From the NCBI GenBank assembly GCA_004764695.1, contig SMSO01000032.1, positions 1,634,501-1,698,500 on the forward strand: 64,000 nucleotides of DNA, read 5' to 3'. Made by a program: the position numbers and the translations under genes. The stretch's first letter is position 1. Each line of letters starts with the position of its first letter. Shown here piece after piece: positions 42,537 to 52,697 of the stretch. The notes beneath the pieces are model-generated. The model searched no databases. It worked only from the letters and a program-made list of their open reading frames with translations, and was not told the DNA's origin. This DNA is from Schizochytrium sp. TIO01. Lineage: Eukaryota > Sar > Bigyra > Thraustochytrida > Thraustochytriidae.

Positions 42537-45306
42537 ATGGCGCCTAAATCCGTCAAGAACTCTGGCGAGAAGGCGGCCAAGAAGCGGTCCCGCGACGAGA
42601 TGGCCAAAGAACCCAACAACGTCTTGGACGGCTTTGGAGACGCCGAAGACGCTCCCACGATTGCAGATGCAGGCACAGAAGACTTCGACGGCGGCAAGAA
42701 GGGCACTGGTAACAAGAAGTCCAAAAAGAGCGGTGGCTTCCAGAGTCTTGGACTCAGTCGCAATGTTCTGAACGGTATCGTGAAGCTCGGTTACAATGTG
42801 CCGACACCGATCCAGCGCAAGGCACTCCCCGTAGCACTCTCAGGACGAGATGTTGTGGCCATGGCGCGCACAGGTTCTGGTAAAACAGCAGCCTTCCTCA
42901 TCCCTTTAGTAGAGAAGCTTCAGTCCCACTCCTCCGTCGTTGGTGCCAGAGGAATTGTTCTTAGCCCAACTCGAGAGCTTGCACAGCAGACGTACAGATT
43001 CGCCATCAAAATGGGTAAATTTACAACACTTCGTGCGTGTCTTCTGCAAGGTGGAGATTCGCTCACAGCACAGTTCGAGGCTCTTTCCAATAACCCTGAC
43101 ATCATCGTGGCCACGCCTGGCCGTCTTGTCCACCTCCTCGCGGAGGTTCACGATCTCAGTCTCAAGCGCGTGGAAATGCTCATTGTCGATGAAGCTGATC
43201 GTCTTTTTGAAATGGGTTTCGCTTTGCAGCTCAAGGAGATCCTGGACAAGATTCCTGAACAACGACAGACGCTACTGTTCAGTGCCACTATGCCTGTACA
43301 GCTCATGGAGTTCACACGGGCAGGCCTTCAGGACCCAGAGCTCATCCGTCTCGACGCGGAGCACAAGATCAGTGAAAACCTTAAGCTCGCGTTCTTCATG
43401 ATTCGCACGAAAGAGAAAATGAGCGCTCTTGTGCACCTCATTACAGAGGTAATTCCTAAAGACGATTTGACCATCATCTTTGCTGCAACGAAACACCATG
43501 TGGAGTATGTTAAGGACCTCCTCTTGGCACGTGCAAACATTAAGTGCAGTGCAATCTTTGGTTCTATGGACCAGTTTGCACGCCAGAGCAACCTCGACAG
43601 TTTTCGTAAGGGACTCACACGAGTACTAGTCGTGACTGATGTGGCAGCCCGCGGAATTGACGTACCTCTGCTCAACAACGTAATCAACCTCGAGTTCCCG
43701 GCGCAACCAAAACTTTTTGTTCACCGTGTTGGACGTGCTGCTCGCCAGGGTCGGTCGGGTACCGCATATTCCTTTGCAACTCAAGATGAACTTCCGTATG
43801 TCGTAGATCTTCATCTTTTTCTTGGACGCCGCATGCGCGGTTTTGATGCTGTGCACGACGAAGACGAAGTTGAGGTTGACCGCACTCTTGCAAAGTACGA
43901 TCTCAAGAACATGACTACAGACGATGTTGATATTGGCCGCTTCCCTCAGGCCATTTTGGATCATGAAACAGAGAGAATTACTGCAATTGTAGATGACGAC
44001 CCCGAGCTTCATAAGCTTGCAAAGGTTGTCGATAATGCCCACTCCCTCTATGTGCGTACACGGAAGGAGGCCTCGCATCGGTCGGTAAAGCGCGCAAAGG
44101 CTATTGGAACGCAGCCTCGCGTTCATCCTATTCTGGCAAACATGGATGGAGCTGAGACGAGCAACATCGATGCTCAACTTCGCGTTCTTCGTGGTTTCCG
44201 CCCCGGCCTCACCGTTTTTGAGCTCGAACACTCCAAAAACGGTCACAAGCTCGGTGATGCTGCGATTGCTATGAACAAGAAGCGCCGTTCGCACGGAGAA
44301 ACTATCTTCAAGGAATACAAACGCCGTGATACCCAGGAACAAGCTCGCCGTGCTGAGGAAGCTGCCCGGGAGGCTGCCGCTAAGCAAGAGGCTGAAGAAA
44401 AAGATACAGATATCTCTCGTCTAGCTGCTGCTGCTGTCACTAAAGAAGAAGGTGACGAGGAAGAAGGCCCCCAGCGTCGCCGCCTCTCCAAGGCCGAGCG
44501 TAAGCGCCTTAAGAAGCAGGGCCAGCCTGTTGTGGCACCCGTCGTCAAGAATTCCTGATCACGATGCCGAAGAGGAGGAAAGCAAGTCGATGGTCAAGAC
44601 CTTAGGCAAGTATGATTCCTTAAACACCGGTGCTTACCGCGACGAAGGATTCATTCCGTCTGTGCCGCAAGACTATGATGCGGCAGCAAGTTTGCATCTA
44701 TCTATCGCCAACTCTGGTCGTCGCGATGACCAGCCCTCTCAGGCAAGTCGTCTGGAGGATGCTCTCCTTGACATTGTCCCGGATGACCAAAACGACATTA
44801 TGTCCAAACAGCGAACTTACCACTGGGATAAGCGCAAGAAGAAATACGTGAAGGCCTCAATGGAAGAGCACATTGCAGCCAAACGTATCCGCAATGAAAG
44901 TGGTACCCTCATTCGTGTTAAGAACCGGGGCGAGCTGTACGAGAAATGGCAGAAGAAAACACGCAAGCGTGTCTCCAACGCTGGTGGCGAGGAAGGTGCT
45001 TCTGGTGAAGGTGGAAAACTCAGTACCAATGTGCGTTTGCTGTCTCGTGCTGCTCGTGACAGCGCAACGGAGGTTCCGAACTCGCACATTTCCGACGAAG
45101 TTAAGGATGAACAAACTATTCGCAAGGAGCGTAAGGAGAAGCAGAAGCGTCGCGACCGCAATGGCCCCAAGTCTATCAGGTCTGCAAACAGCAAGTACAA
45201 GAAACCCGAACTTCCGTCCAAGCGTGCCAAGGGCCAGGCCTTGGACAGCCGCCATGCTCGCTCTCGTATTATTGTCAAAAACAAAAGCCCGCGCGGCAAG
45301 AAATAA
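42537..45306 (+). CDS. DDX54: DEAD-box RNA helicase DDX54/Dbp10, two overlapping frames joined by apparent +1 shift
   Basis: The 0-frame 42537-44555 (673 residues) holds the helicase core: Q-motif region with PTPIQRKALP (~89-98), Walker A ARTGSGKT (110-117), PTRELA, DEAD (219-222), SAT (250-252) and HRVGR (396-400). It ends at TGA 44556-44558. The family's conserved C-terminal Dbp10 domain continues at once in the +1 frame from 44557 to the stop at 45306 (249 more residues): YRDEGFIPSVPQDYD, then YHWDKRKKKYVKA, ESGTLIRVKNRGELYEKW and a basic tail. Joined length is 922 residues, the size expected of DDX54/Dbp10, which acts in 60S ribosomal subunit assembly. The stop context is TCC-TGA-T, as in antizyme frameshift sites. 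No GTAAGT-type intron explains the join. A one-base sequencing indel is the main alternative. Confidence 0.9.
44553..44559 (+). promoter_or_regulatory. Candidate +1 programmed ribosomal frameshift site (TCC-TGA-T)
   Basis: TCC is read in the helicase frame and TGA is the next 0-frame codon. Skipping T44556 gives GAT-CAC-GAT-GCC-GAA, which runs into the conserved Dbp10 C-terminal domain. Antizyme mRNAs use the same UCC-UGA-U order. A weak downstream stem is possible: GCCGAAG (about 44565-44571) against CTTAGGC (about 44601-44607), with one mismatch. Inference from motif and frame only. Confidence 0.5.
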
Positions 45307-46109
45307 ATCCACCCTTCGTAGTTCTCTCTTTAATGTTTGTAATGCCCTTACTGTTTTCCTGTTGGCATCCTTCTTGTTTTCTTGTCAATCCCAAATTAAC
45401 ACTGGCACTGAATCCTAGTGATTTTCAAATTTCATGTCTTGGTTGGTTTTCTGAGACTGAAATTAACCTGCAGACAAAATTCGTTCAGTTTCTACTTCAG
45501 GCTCTGACTTCACGAATCACCAATTTCATTATTTCTTTTCGGGGGTGATGACTTAGAGTTATCAATATCCTTCTTGTTTAGTTTTGTCTGCTGATGTTGT
45601 TGTGACACGGCGAATGAAACTGAGCACCACAATGATGAATTCCAAATTTCAAGGCATTCTCACTTTTATTTATCTTTTTCTTCAACAAGATAAGTTTATC
45701 ATAGCTAAGAAATCAATATTGGTTTAGCTAAATTTATTGGCCATGAATCAAATGATTCTGCACCGAGCATCGCATCACAAGACGACATTATAATTTATTT
45801 ATTTGTACAATTTTAATAATAATTAATGTTTTCCAAGTTTTAATATTTTTTTACTTTTTTATTTCTTTGTTGATTTTTTAAAGTAATACATGTTTACATG
45901 GACTTACAACGGACAAATCGGGATGTGGTCCATACTACTTTCATTGACTATCACGGTACCAGGGCAAATAAATATAGATAAATGAAACAAATTTCTTGTT
46001 CTAGCATATTCCTTGAGTCTACAATTGAATAAAGCGTAACAAAAGAACAGCCGAAGTGTCTCAGGAAGAACTTTGGCAAGAAGGAACCCTTGCGATGCTG
46101 TGACGGTTT
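45307..46109. other. Intergenic 0.8 kb
   Basis: AT-rich with poly-T stretches near 45840-45885. It holds the DDX54 3' UTR and the promoter of the next plus-strand gene. Nothing else is seen. Confidence 0.4.
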
Positions 46110-49100
46110 ATGGTTCTTGAAGTTTACTCGGGCCAAGCAACGCTTGGCTATAAGAAGGCCTCAAACGACCGAGGCGAGGGCCTCGGGCGGGCATCGGGCA
46201 GAATACTAGAATCGAAAATGACATCGAAATCTCCGGAAGGGCGTGAAGGAGCAGGCCGACGGGAGCGTAGAGCAGCAGAAAAGGAGTATCGTGACTTCTT
46301 GTTTGACGTAGAGAGCTCTGCGAAGCGCATTTTGCGAGATGTCACGAAGCGAAAGCAAGCCGAGGCAGTTCGAGCAAAATTCCAGGCACGCCAGCAACAC
46401 GACACTACAAAAGCGGGCTCAAAACGACCTCGGCCTGGACAAAGTTCCTCACCAGGAGGCAATCGACCAGAGGTTGGTAGTCGCGGAGCTGACGAACAGG
46501 AAAGACGGCTTGCTCTCCCAGAAAATGACCGTGAGATTACCTTGGAGATTCCATTACCAAAGAAATTTTTACCACCAAAACATGGAACCCCTTCCAACAG
46601 AGACGCCGGATATACCCAGTCATTACCAGACTTGAACTCTCCAGCAATGTATAAACCCAAATCTACCAGCACTGCCGCTGTAATTATTGCCCGTGTGAAG
46701 CAGAAATTAGCTGACTCGCCTTTGCAGCCTAAATCTGAAGCGTTCTTTGCGGGTCAATCAAAACAACAGCTACAGAATGAGAGAGCTATTCAGCAACAAG
46801 AACGAAGTCGTGAGCAGGAGCACATGATGGCTCGAAAACCAAAACTTGTGGATGTTGTTTCCAAGAATTCAGGTAATATTATTAAATTGAAAGGCCACTT
46901 TGCTCCTGGCACAGTACCCCCACGTGCAGAACACGCCGTTCCCCGCCGCCTTGCATTGTCAGCATGGTTGAACCCAAATAAGCCTTCGGCTGTAGACCGA
47001 GGATTAAGTGACCATGCCCTGAAAGCCTTGACACAGGCCAACGAACTTCAAGGACCCACAAATTGGGCATCCGTAGACTTGAGAGGCAAGTATCGAGATG
47101 AAAAACAGCGTACACAAGCATGGATGGCTAGTTTAGAAAGACTTGCTGAAGCAGAACGGTTGCAGCGCGAGCAACAAATTTATATTCCTGTAGTCACAAT
47201 TGGAGAACACCCTGTGCATATTGACTATAAAGAGTGGATAGTAGAAGAAAATATCGATGCCGCCAAACGCGCACGTGCGCGAAATCGGCTTAAAACATTT
47301 GCTTATGATCTTCCAGTTATTTGGAATGCAAATCGACCTGAAAATCCAATTTTAGAATTAGAACATCAAGCAGAAAACGCGCAACGCGCTGGAGACAAAG
47401 CATATCCTCCTGTCACCCGAGGAGTAAATGGTGTTGCTGGACGTCGGGATGTACTAGCACATGAAGGTCACAACTGTCAAGTACAGTCGGTGACTCCGGA
47501 GAGAGCTATCGAAGGTGCAGTTCGCGTCAGTGAATTCCTGAAACACAGTGGATCAGAGTCATCTCTTGTGCAGAAGAAGCTTGAGGAAATGCAACGTTTG
47601 CGGAGTGAGGCAAAGTTGAAGTCAGGAGCAAGTGTTTTAGAGCGAGTACAAGCTCGCGAACGCAGATTACACCGGGCGCAAGACTCTAATGCCATCTTTC
47701 GTGCCATTGTTTTAGGACGATCTGACGGAACCATCATGGAGGGATCAACTTCTGAAGCTGATGCAGACGCTATTCTAATTTCTGTTTTTAAGGATGAAAC
47801 GTCTTACGCACTGCAGGCATACTCTTTTTCGGATTCCTCAGAGTTTGCCACGGATGTTCTGATTGAAGATTTTGAGAGAATGATTCAAACAGAAATCGAT
47901 TTACGCGCTCATGAGCAAGATGATTTAAAGGCATTGCATGAGGAGAGAATGTATATTGAAAGTGAAATGCGACAGGCTCGTGAAACAGAAGCCAGAGAAC
48001 ATGAAATGGCTCTTTGGTGGTATGCTGCAATGATTGCAGCTGAAAGAGCTCATTTTCAGACATCAGAAGATGTTTTTGCTGAATTAGTAGGCTATTCTTA
48101 CAGTGAAGCTCGTGCGAGTGCTGCTCGGGTAGAACAGCTCTTGAAACGTAATTTGATATCACCAAAGCTCGCAAGTGTAGTACATCGGCAATGCATTCGT
48201 GTCTCTTATCTGCGTGCACGGGTTGCAACCGGGGAGGTATGCCCATGTGCACTTATCGCCGCCCTGGCAGCTGTTGAAGAGCAGGACCTTGATAGTACAT
48301 GCATTGTATTGCATTTACGAAGATTAGACAATAAGTATTTGGAGCCCTTTGGCTTCTGTTTCTCTGTGAGCGCCCTGCGTAAATGGATGCAAGATACAAG
48401 TCTCATCGAACAAATTGACCTTCCTCCTCCTCAGCTTAAGTGGTGGCTCTTGGCGTCAGAGTGGAGGACTCAACTCTTTAAAATTCTTTCGAGTTATGTG
48501 AGTATAGATTTAGAAAGCGGACGGTCATTTATTCCAGGCCTTGAGCTTGCTCAGGGAGCTTTACAATATGAACGTATGCGTAGAGCCACAGAATCAGTAC
48601 AAAGCGCTATACTTGATCTTCCTGAGTTGCCACCTTTAGATAGCTTGCCAGCATTAACTTCTGAGCAGGCCATTCAGAAGGTCTTGTTCAAAGGTTTTGG
48701 TCTTGTACAACGACTCTGGGAACGTAAACGCATGCAGACAAGGCGTGATGTCAAATCATTGCAGCCAGGAGATCTTGAAGCTTCCGGGGAAAACATTACT
48801 GTCATGGGATTTTCAAACGATTTGCCCATGGCTTTAGCCATCTGTGGTCGTCGCTTTGGAGATCCTAATTACATTGGTTGCGACCCTCCATCGACTTCAA
48901 TGTTAGGTCGTACCATTTTAACTCCTGTGTTATTTACAAGGGACCCCCAAATTTCTTCGACAAACTCTGTCACATGTGTTTTAATGACGGCATTGGATTC
49001 GCCAATTCTAGTTCCGATTCTACAAAGTTTTGATCCAAGACAACTTCAACCTGTTGCGGCCAAGGAGTATCTTGACTTGCCCAAATTTGCTATCTTAACC

Positions 49101-51935
49101 GCCCCACCCCAAGTGATCAAGCGCGTTATCAGCAAACTTGATTTTCGAGAGGCGTACACCATTGTAGTGCTCAACTCATGCGCTGTGGAGGCCGACCTTG
49201 GTGTGGCAAATGGTGCCCCCCCTGGTGAAGTTACAGATATCATGGCTGGACATCGTCGCTTGGATCCTGAGATGACACCGCACTATTTCCGTGCTTGGGT
49301 GCTTGCACGACGGGAAGAGCTCTGCATTCCGGACCCGCATATCACAAGTACAGTGTTTGGCGTAACGCAGTCAAGTGCAACACTAAATGCACCAGATACA
49401 TGGCCACATCGCTACACATGGCACTCGGATGAGTTGGTGACACTTGCAATAACGCGACCTCGTGATGCAAAAGATTTTGCTGACATCAGCCATCGTGGTG
49501 CAACTGTGGGATCAAATGACCCTAATGCTTATCAAAGCGTTATGACTGTATATGATGAGCGCTATCTACAACGACGACCACGTACAAAGCTGGTGAAAGA
49601 GCTTGCAGCTTACGAGGAGCGCGTTGAGAACCAGAAATCTGATGAGCTAATGATCACGAGACTCGAGGCAGCAGCAAAATCAAAGAAAAATTCTGAAGAA
49701 GCACGTATCTTGCTTGAACAAGAGCTAAACGATAAACGCTTACGAAGGGAGCGGGAACTCCGCGGCAAGAGCAAAGAGTATGGTGGGGGGGCCTCTTTGG
49801 AAGATTGGAAGCGTCGCCTTGATGAGAAAACTACTCGCAAGCTTGGCCGCTGGAGAAGCTGGCAAGCATACCTTTACTTGGATACCCAAGCTAAAGAGAT
49901 CGTCCGGCGTGCTGCTCAGCAAGTGGAGCTTGACCAACTCGCCCGGATCGCTGCAGGCAAGAGACCAAAACCCCGCAAAGTTATTGAGGAAGAGGCCTTT
50001 TCTCTTGCAGTACGTGAAGGCACGCTATTTTACCATCATCAAGTCGATAATATATTCCAATGGGACCAGCCCGAGGGCTGGCAAGGTGTGGCAAGTGTAC
50101 CCGCTCCTGAAGAAGAAGACCCACATCGGACACAACAAGAAATGCAGCGAGAAGTCGAAAGGCAATCTCATAATCTACGTGGCGATGAAGGTGGCCTTAC
50201 GGAGGATAATGTAGGACTAGATGCAGAGTTTGATGCTCAAGGTCTTGGGACGAAGCCAGACAACGAGCTTAAAAAGCTTCAGCAGGCCGGTGCCGCACAT
50301 GCTTTGGAAGCTGCCCGACAGGTAGAGCATTCACGAAGATTGCGCTTCATTGAAGAGAATGTAAGAACTTGGATGGATATGAAGGCTGGAGTCAGTACTG
50401 TAGGTGGGGTTTTTGACCTTCGTGTTTGCTTTCAGGAAATGGATGAGAACCGTACCGGTGTATTGTCATATCCTGAGTTTAAAATGGGCATTGCCAATAA
50501 TGCCTTAGAGATTCCTGTTGAAGATCAAGATACTTTGATAAAACATCTTGACAAGGAAAACAACGGTGTAGTCGACTATATCGAATTCGTCCATTGGGCA
50601 ATTTATACGAGACCAAACTCTATGTATCAGTGGATGCAGGTTTCAATGGATTTACCAGATCTAGGTCCGAATACTTGGGCCAAGATGCAAGCAAAGGACA
50701 AACTTCTAAGTACAGTTGCACTGCATGAAGAGTACAAAGAAATGCAAACAGGCCAGCACTACTATTATAGCTTGCACTCCGGAGAGTTTTCTTGGGTAAT
50801 GCCAGAGGTAGTGGCACAGAAAAAACGTGAGGACCGCGATGCACATGAGCTGCGCCAAGCTCAAGTGGCGGCCGCGCTAGCTGCAAAGGCAGCTGCTGTT
50901 TCCGCAGCTCAAGCAGAACGAGCTTCGGATCGTTCAATGCAACGTATTGTCGAACACTTAACAACCAGTGCAGACTTCGTACAGCTTGTTGCAGAGGAGC
51001 TCGGGTTGAAACAGCTACCCGAAAAACAGGTCTTGCCACCGGTTCAAGATTTAGAAGTCTTTAGTCCAATACACGAAGGACACGCCAAGCATCGAAGTCT
51101 TGTTCCTCATCTACTTTTGGGGGGGCGTTCAAGTGAGGCGAGCAGCATGGCATCAAGTGAGCGGTCTGATTCTTCGAGCTACAGTGATTCATCATCTGCA
51201 AGTGAAATTGACGACGATGGGATCCCGCGAGCGAAGAGTACCTTTACCTCAGCAACAGCAGCTACTATTGATGTTGAACTGGCAAGCCGAAAGCCTGGTG
51301 TTGAATGGCGAGGATTACGAGCAAAACGTATCGAAGGTGCTGGCTTCGTGACCAAGGCATCAACGCCGATCACACGGGGAGCGGACCCTATGGTATACAA
51401 TGTCAATTTCAACCGCCCTTCGTTAGTTGGAGTAGTTGATCCAGCAGATGTAAGTCATGTCCCATTTGAAGATTTCCCTGCTGTAGAAACGAAGTTTATA
51501 GCGGACATTTTGGAAGATGCTCTGCGTGGCACTGCCATGACAAAGGAAGATCTGCTAGATAAATCTGATGAGGAGGAAATGATCGAGCTTACAATGAACG
51601 CCTTTCTGGCAGTTAAAAACTTGAATATGGCCAAGCTTGAGGAATCGCTGGAGCTTGGGGTTCAGGTCGGCGAACGTGATGAGAATGGCAACACGTTATT
51701 CATTTTGGCTGTGCAACAAGGAAGCAAACGTTTTGCAAAGTTCCTCTTGAGGCGCGGTGCTGATATCAATGCGCAGAACCTCCAAGGCAATACAGCCCTG
51801 CACTACTGCTTCCAGTACAGCTTCAACGAACTTGCAGAATACCTTATTAGCAAGGGTGCCGACGATTCTTTGTTAAACAAGGATGGTCTCACAGCATACG
51901 AAGGTCTCAACAAGAGCGTTGTTGCAAATATGTAA
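46110..51935 (+). CDS. Large multidomain protein with two WW-like domains, EF-hand pair and ankyrin repeats
   Basis: 1941 residues in one uninterrupted exon; ATG at 46110, with an alternative at residue 37. The N-terminal ~700 residues are charged, Arg/Glu-rich and helical (coiled-coil-like). Residues ~700-1200 form a less charged region of unknown fold. A WW-like domain at ~1302-1330 shows REGTLFYHHQVDNIFQWDQP. An EF-hand pair follows at ~1436-1505, with loops DENRTGVLSYPEF and DKENNGVVDYIEF that keep the acidic positions for Ca2+. A second WW-like domain (YYYSLHSGEFSWVMP) lies at ~1544-1570. Near the C terminus two or three ankyrin repeats (~1855-1935) show GNTLFILAVQQGSK, LLRRGADINAQNLQGNTALHY and YLISKGADDSLLNKDGLTAYE. 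The mix suggests a calcium-responsive scaffold. The order is not one I recognise from a named family. Confidence 0.85.
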   Translation: MVLEVYSGQATLGYKKASNDRGEGLGRASGRILESKMTSKSPEGREGAGRRERRAAEKEYRDFLFDVESSAKRILRDVTKRKQAEAVRAKFQARQQHDTTKAGSKRPRPGQSSSPGGNRPEVGSRGADEQERRLALPENDREITLEIPLPKKFLPPKHGTPSNRDAGYTQSLPDLNSPAMYKPKSTSTAAVIIARVKQKLADSPLQPKSEAFFAGQSKQQLQNERAIQQQERSREQEHMMARKPKLVDVVSKNSGNIIKLKGHFAPGTVPPRAEHAVPRRLALSAWLNPNKPSAVDRGLSDHALKALTQANELQGPTNWASVDLRGKYRDEKQRTQAWMASLERLAEAERLQREQQIYIPVVTIGEHPVHIDYKEWIVEENIDAAKRARARNRLKTFAYDLPVIWNANRPENPILELEHQAENAQRAGDKAYPPVTRGVNGVAGRRDVLAHEGHNCQVQSVTPERAIEGAVRVSEFLKHSGSESSLVQKKLEEMQRLRSEAKLKSGASVLERVQARERRLHRAQDSNAIFRAIVLGRSDGTIMEGSTSEADADAILISVFKDETSYALQAYSFSDSSEFATDVLIEDFERMIQTEIDLRAHEQDDLKALHEERMYIESEMRQARETEAREHEMALWWYAAMIAAERAHFQTSEDVFAELVGYSYSEARASAARVEQLLKRNLISPKLASVVHRQCIRVSYLRARVATGEVCPCALIAALAAVEEQDLDSTCIVLHLRRLDNKYLEPFGFCFSVSALRKWMQDTSLIEQIDLPPPQLKWWLLASEWRTQLFKILSSYVSIDLESGRSFIPGLELAQGALQYERMRRATESVQSAILDLPELPPLDSLPALTSEQAIQKVLFKGFGLVQRLWERKRMQTRRDVKSLQPGDLEASGENITVMGFSNDLPMALAICGRRFGDPNYIGCDPPSTSMLGRTILTPVLFTRDPQISSTNSVTCVLMTALDSPILVPILQSFDPRQLQPVAAKEYLDLPKFAILTAPPQVIKRVISKLDFREAYTIVVLNSCAVEADLGVANGAPPGEVTDIMAGHRRLDPEMTPHYFRAWVLARREELCIPDPHITSTVFGVTQSSATLNAPDTWPHRYTWHSDELVTLAITRPRDAKDFADISHRGATVGSNDPNAYQSVMTVYDERYLQRRPRTKLVKELAAYEERVENQKSDELMITRLEAAAKSKKNSEEARILLEQELNDKRLRRERELRGKSKEYGGGASLEDWKRRLDEKTTRKLGRWRSWQAYLYLDTQAKEIVRRAAQQVELDQLARIAAGKRPKPRKVIEEEAFSLAVREGTLFYHHQVDNIFQWDQPEGWQGVASVPAPEEEDPHRTQQEMQREVERQSHNLRGDEGGLTEDNVGLDAEFDAQGLGTKPDNELKKLQQAGAAHALEAARQVEHSRRLRFIEENVRTWMDMKAGVSTVGGVFDLRVCFQEMDENRTGVLSYPEFKMGIANNALEIPVEDQDTLIKHLDKENNGVVDYIEFVHWAIYTRPNSMYQWMQVSMDLPDLGPNTWAKMQAKDKLLSTVALHEEYKEMQTGQHYYYSLHSGEFSWVMPEVVAQKKREDRDAHELRQAQVAAALAAKAAAVSAAQAERASDRSMQRIVEHLTTSADFVQLVAEELGLKQLPEKQVLPPVQDLEVFSPIHEGHAKHRSLVPHLLLGGRSSEASSMASSERSDSSSYSDSSSASEIDDDGIPRAKSTFTSATAATIDVELASRKPGVEWRGLRAKRIEGAGFVTKASTPITRGADPMVYNVNFNRPSLVGVVDPADVSHVPFEDFPAVETKFIADILEDALRGTAMTKEDLLDKSDEEEMIELTMNAFLAVKNLNMAKLEESLELGVQVGERDENGNTLFILAVQQGSKRFAKFLLRRGADINAQNLQGNTALHYCFQYSFNELAEYLISKGADDSLLNKDGLTAYEGLNKSVVANM

Positions 51936-52697
51936 CAGGTACACGTATATATGTTTTTCTTGAATTCATACTTTATCTTTAATTCTTTATGAGGGACATG
52001 CATAAATCGAACTTTACATCTTTGCTTGAAGCTACGATTTATCCTGCTTTTCTCACTCAATGACCTAAATAAACTTCATAGTTTTAGAAAATACTATTCT
52101 AAAGAAGGCAACATGCAGAAAGATTGATTACAGCATGACTTCATAGTAATGTGAATGTAACCTCATGTAAATTACTAGAGATTACTGTTGTGGGGGAGTG
52201 CTGACAAAAGTATTTCAAATTACCCTTCACCCCCCGTTAATAACAACATAGCTACTCCTACCTAGTAGCTAGGTACCTAAGTAGTAGCTTTCAACCAATT
52301 AGTCATTTGCAATGCACTCTATTCAACAGGCATATACAATTTGCGTGCTCACGACCAACTCATGCTTGTATGTCCCAACCAATCGCGCTTGGTAGCCCTT
52401 ATTTTCAAATCACTTAAGTGATATACCCAACCCGAGATCTCAGCTCTTTATCTCCTCACCTCAATCTCATCGATGCTATGCCTAAACTAATTATTTTCTC
52501 ATTCGCACATTCATTGGCTCATCAAGAATTCCCCCTTGCTAGGCCTTACTCATAGGAGTTTTCGATTTTACTAACGAGGAGTAATATTCACCATTTTCTT
52601 GCAATCTCTAGCTCAAGCAGTCTGCTTGCAATTTTTAATTCCATATCCCGCTACGAACATTGTCCTCACTTCGCCGCGGCCTCTTCTCCTTTGCACC
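51936..52697. other. Intergenic 0.76 kb with TAGGTA island
   Basis: CTACCTAGTAGCTAGGTACCTAAGTAG-type sequence lies at about 52250-52288. The rest is AT-rich, including the likely promoter of the mitochondrial-type gene. No coding frame apart from an in-frame extension of that gene from a TTG at 52599. Confidence 0.4.

Noticed and set aside
43626-44387. 253-codon frame antisense to DDX54
   Set aside because: Covers the conserved helicase C-terminal lobe on the other strand; no independent features.
44530-44580. A tiny intron joining the two DDX54 frames
   Set aside because: No GTAAGT-like donor is present, the only possible GT...AG pairs would be about 30-60 bp, and the clear introns here are 145-291 bp.
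44601-44607. CTTAGGC, the yeast Ty1-type +1 frameshift heptamer, in the original frame downstream of the DDX54 stop
   Set aside because: It lies after the in-frame TGA at 44556, so a ribosome would first have to read through the stop; the TCC-TGA-T site explains the frame change directly. Probably a coincidence.
44452-45306. A separate gene starting in the +1 frame at 44452
   Set aside because: The first ~35 residues of that frame overlap the helicase frame and do not look like the family, whereas the sequence from 44557 on matches the Dbp10 C-terminal domain. One protein is far more likely than two genes.
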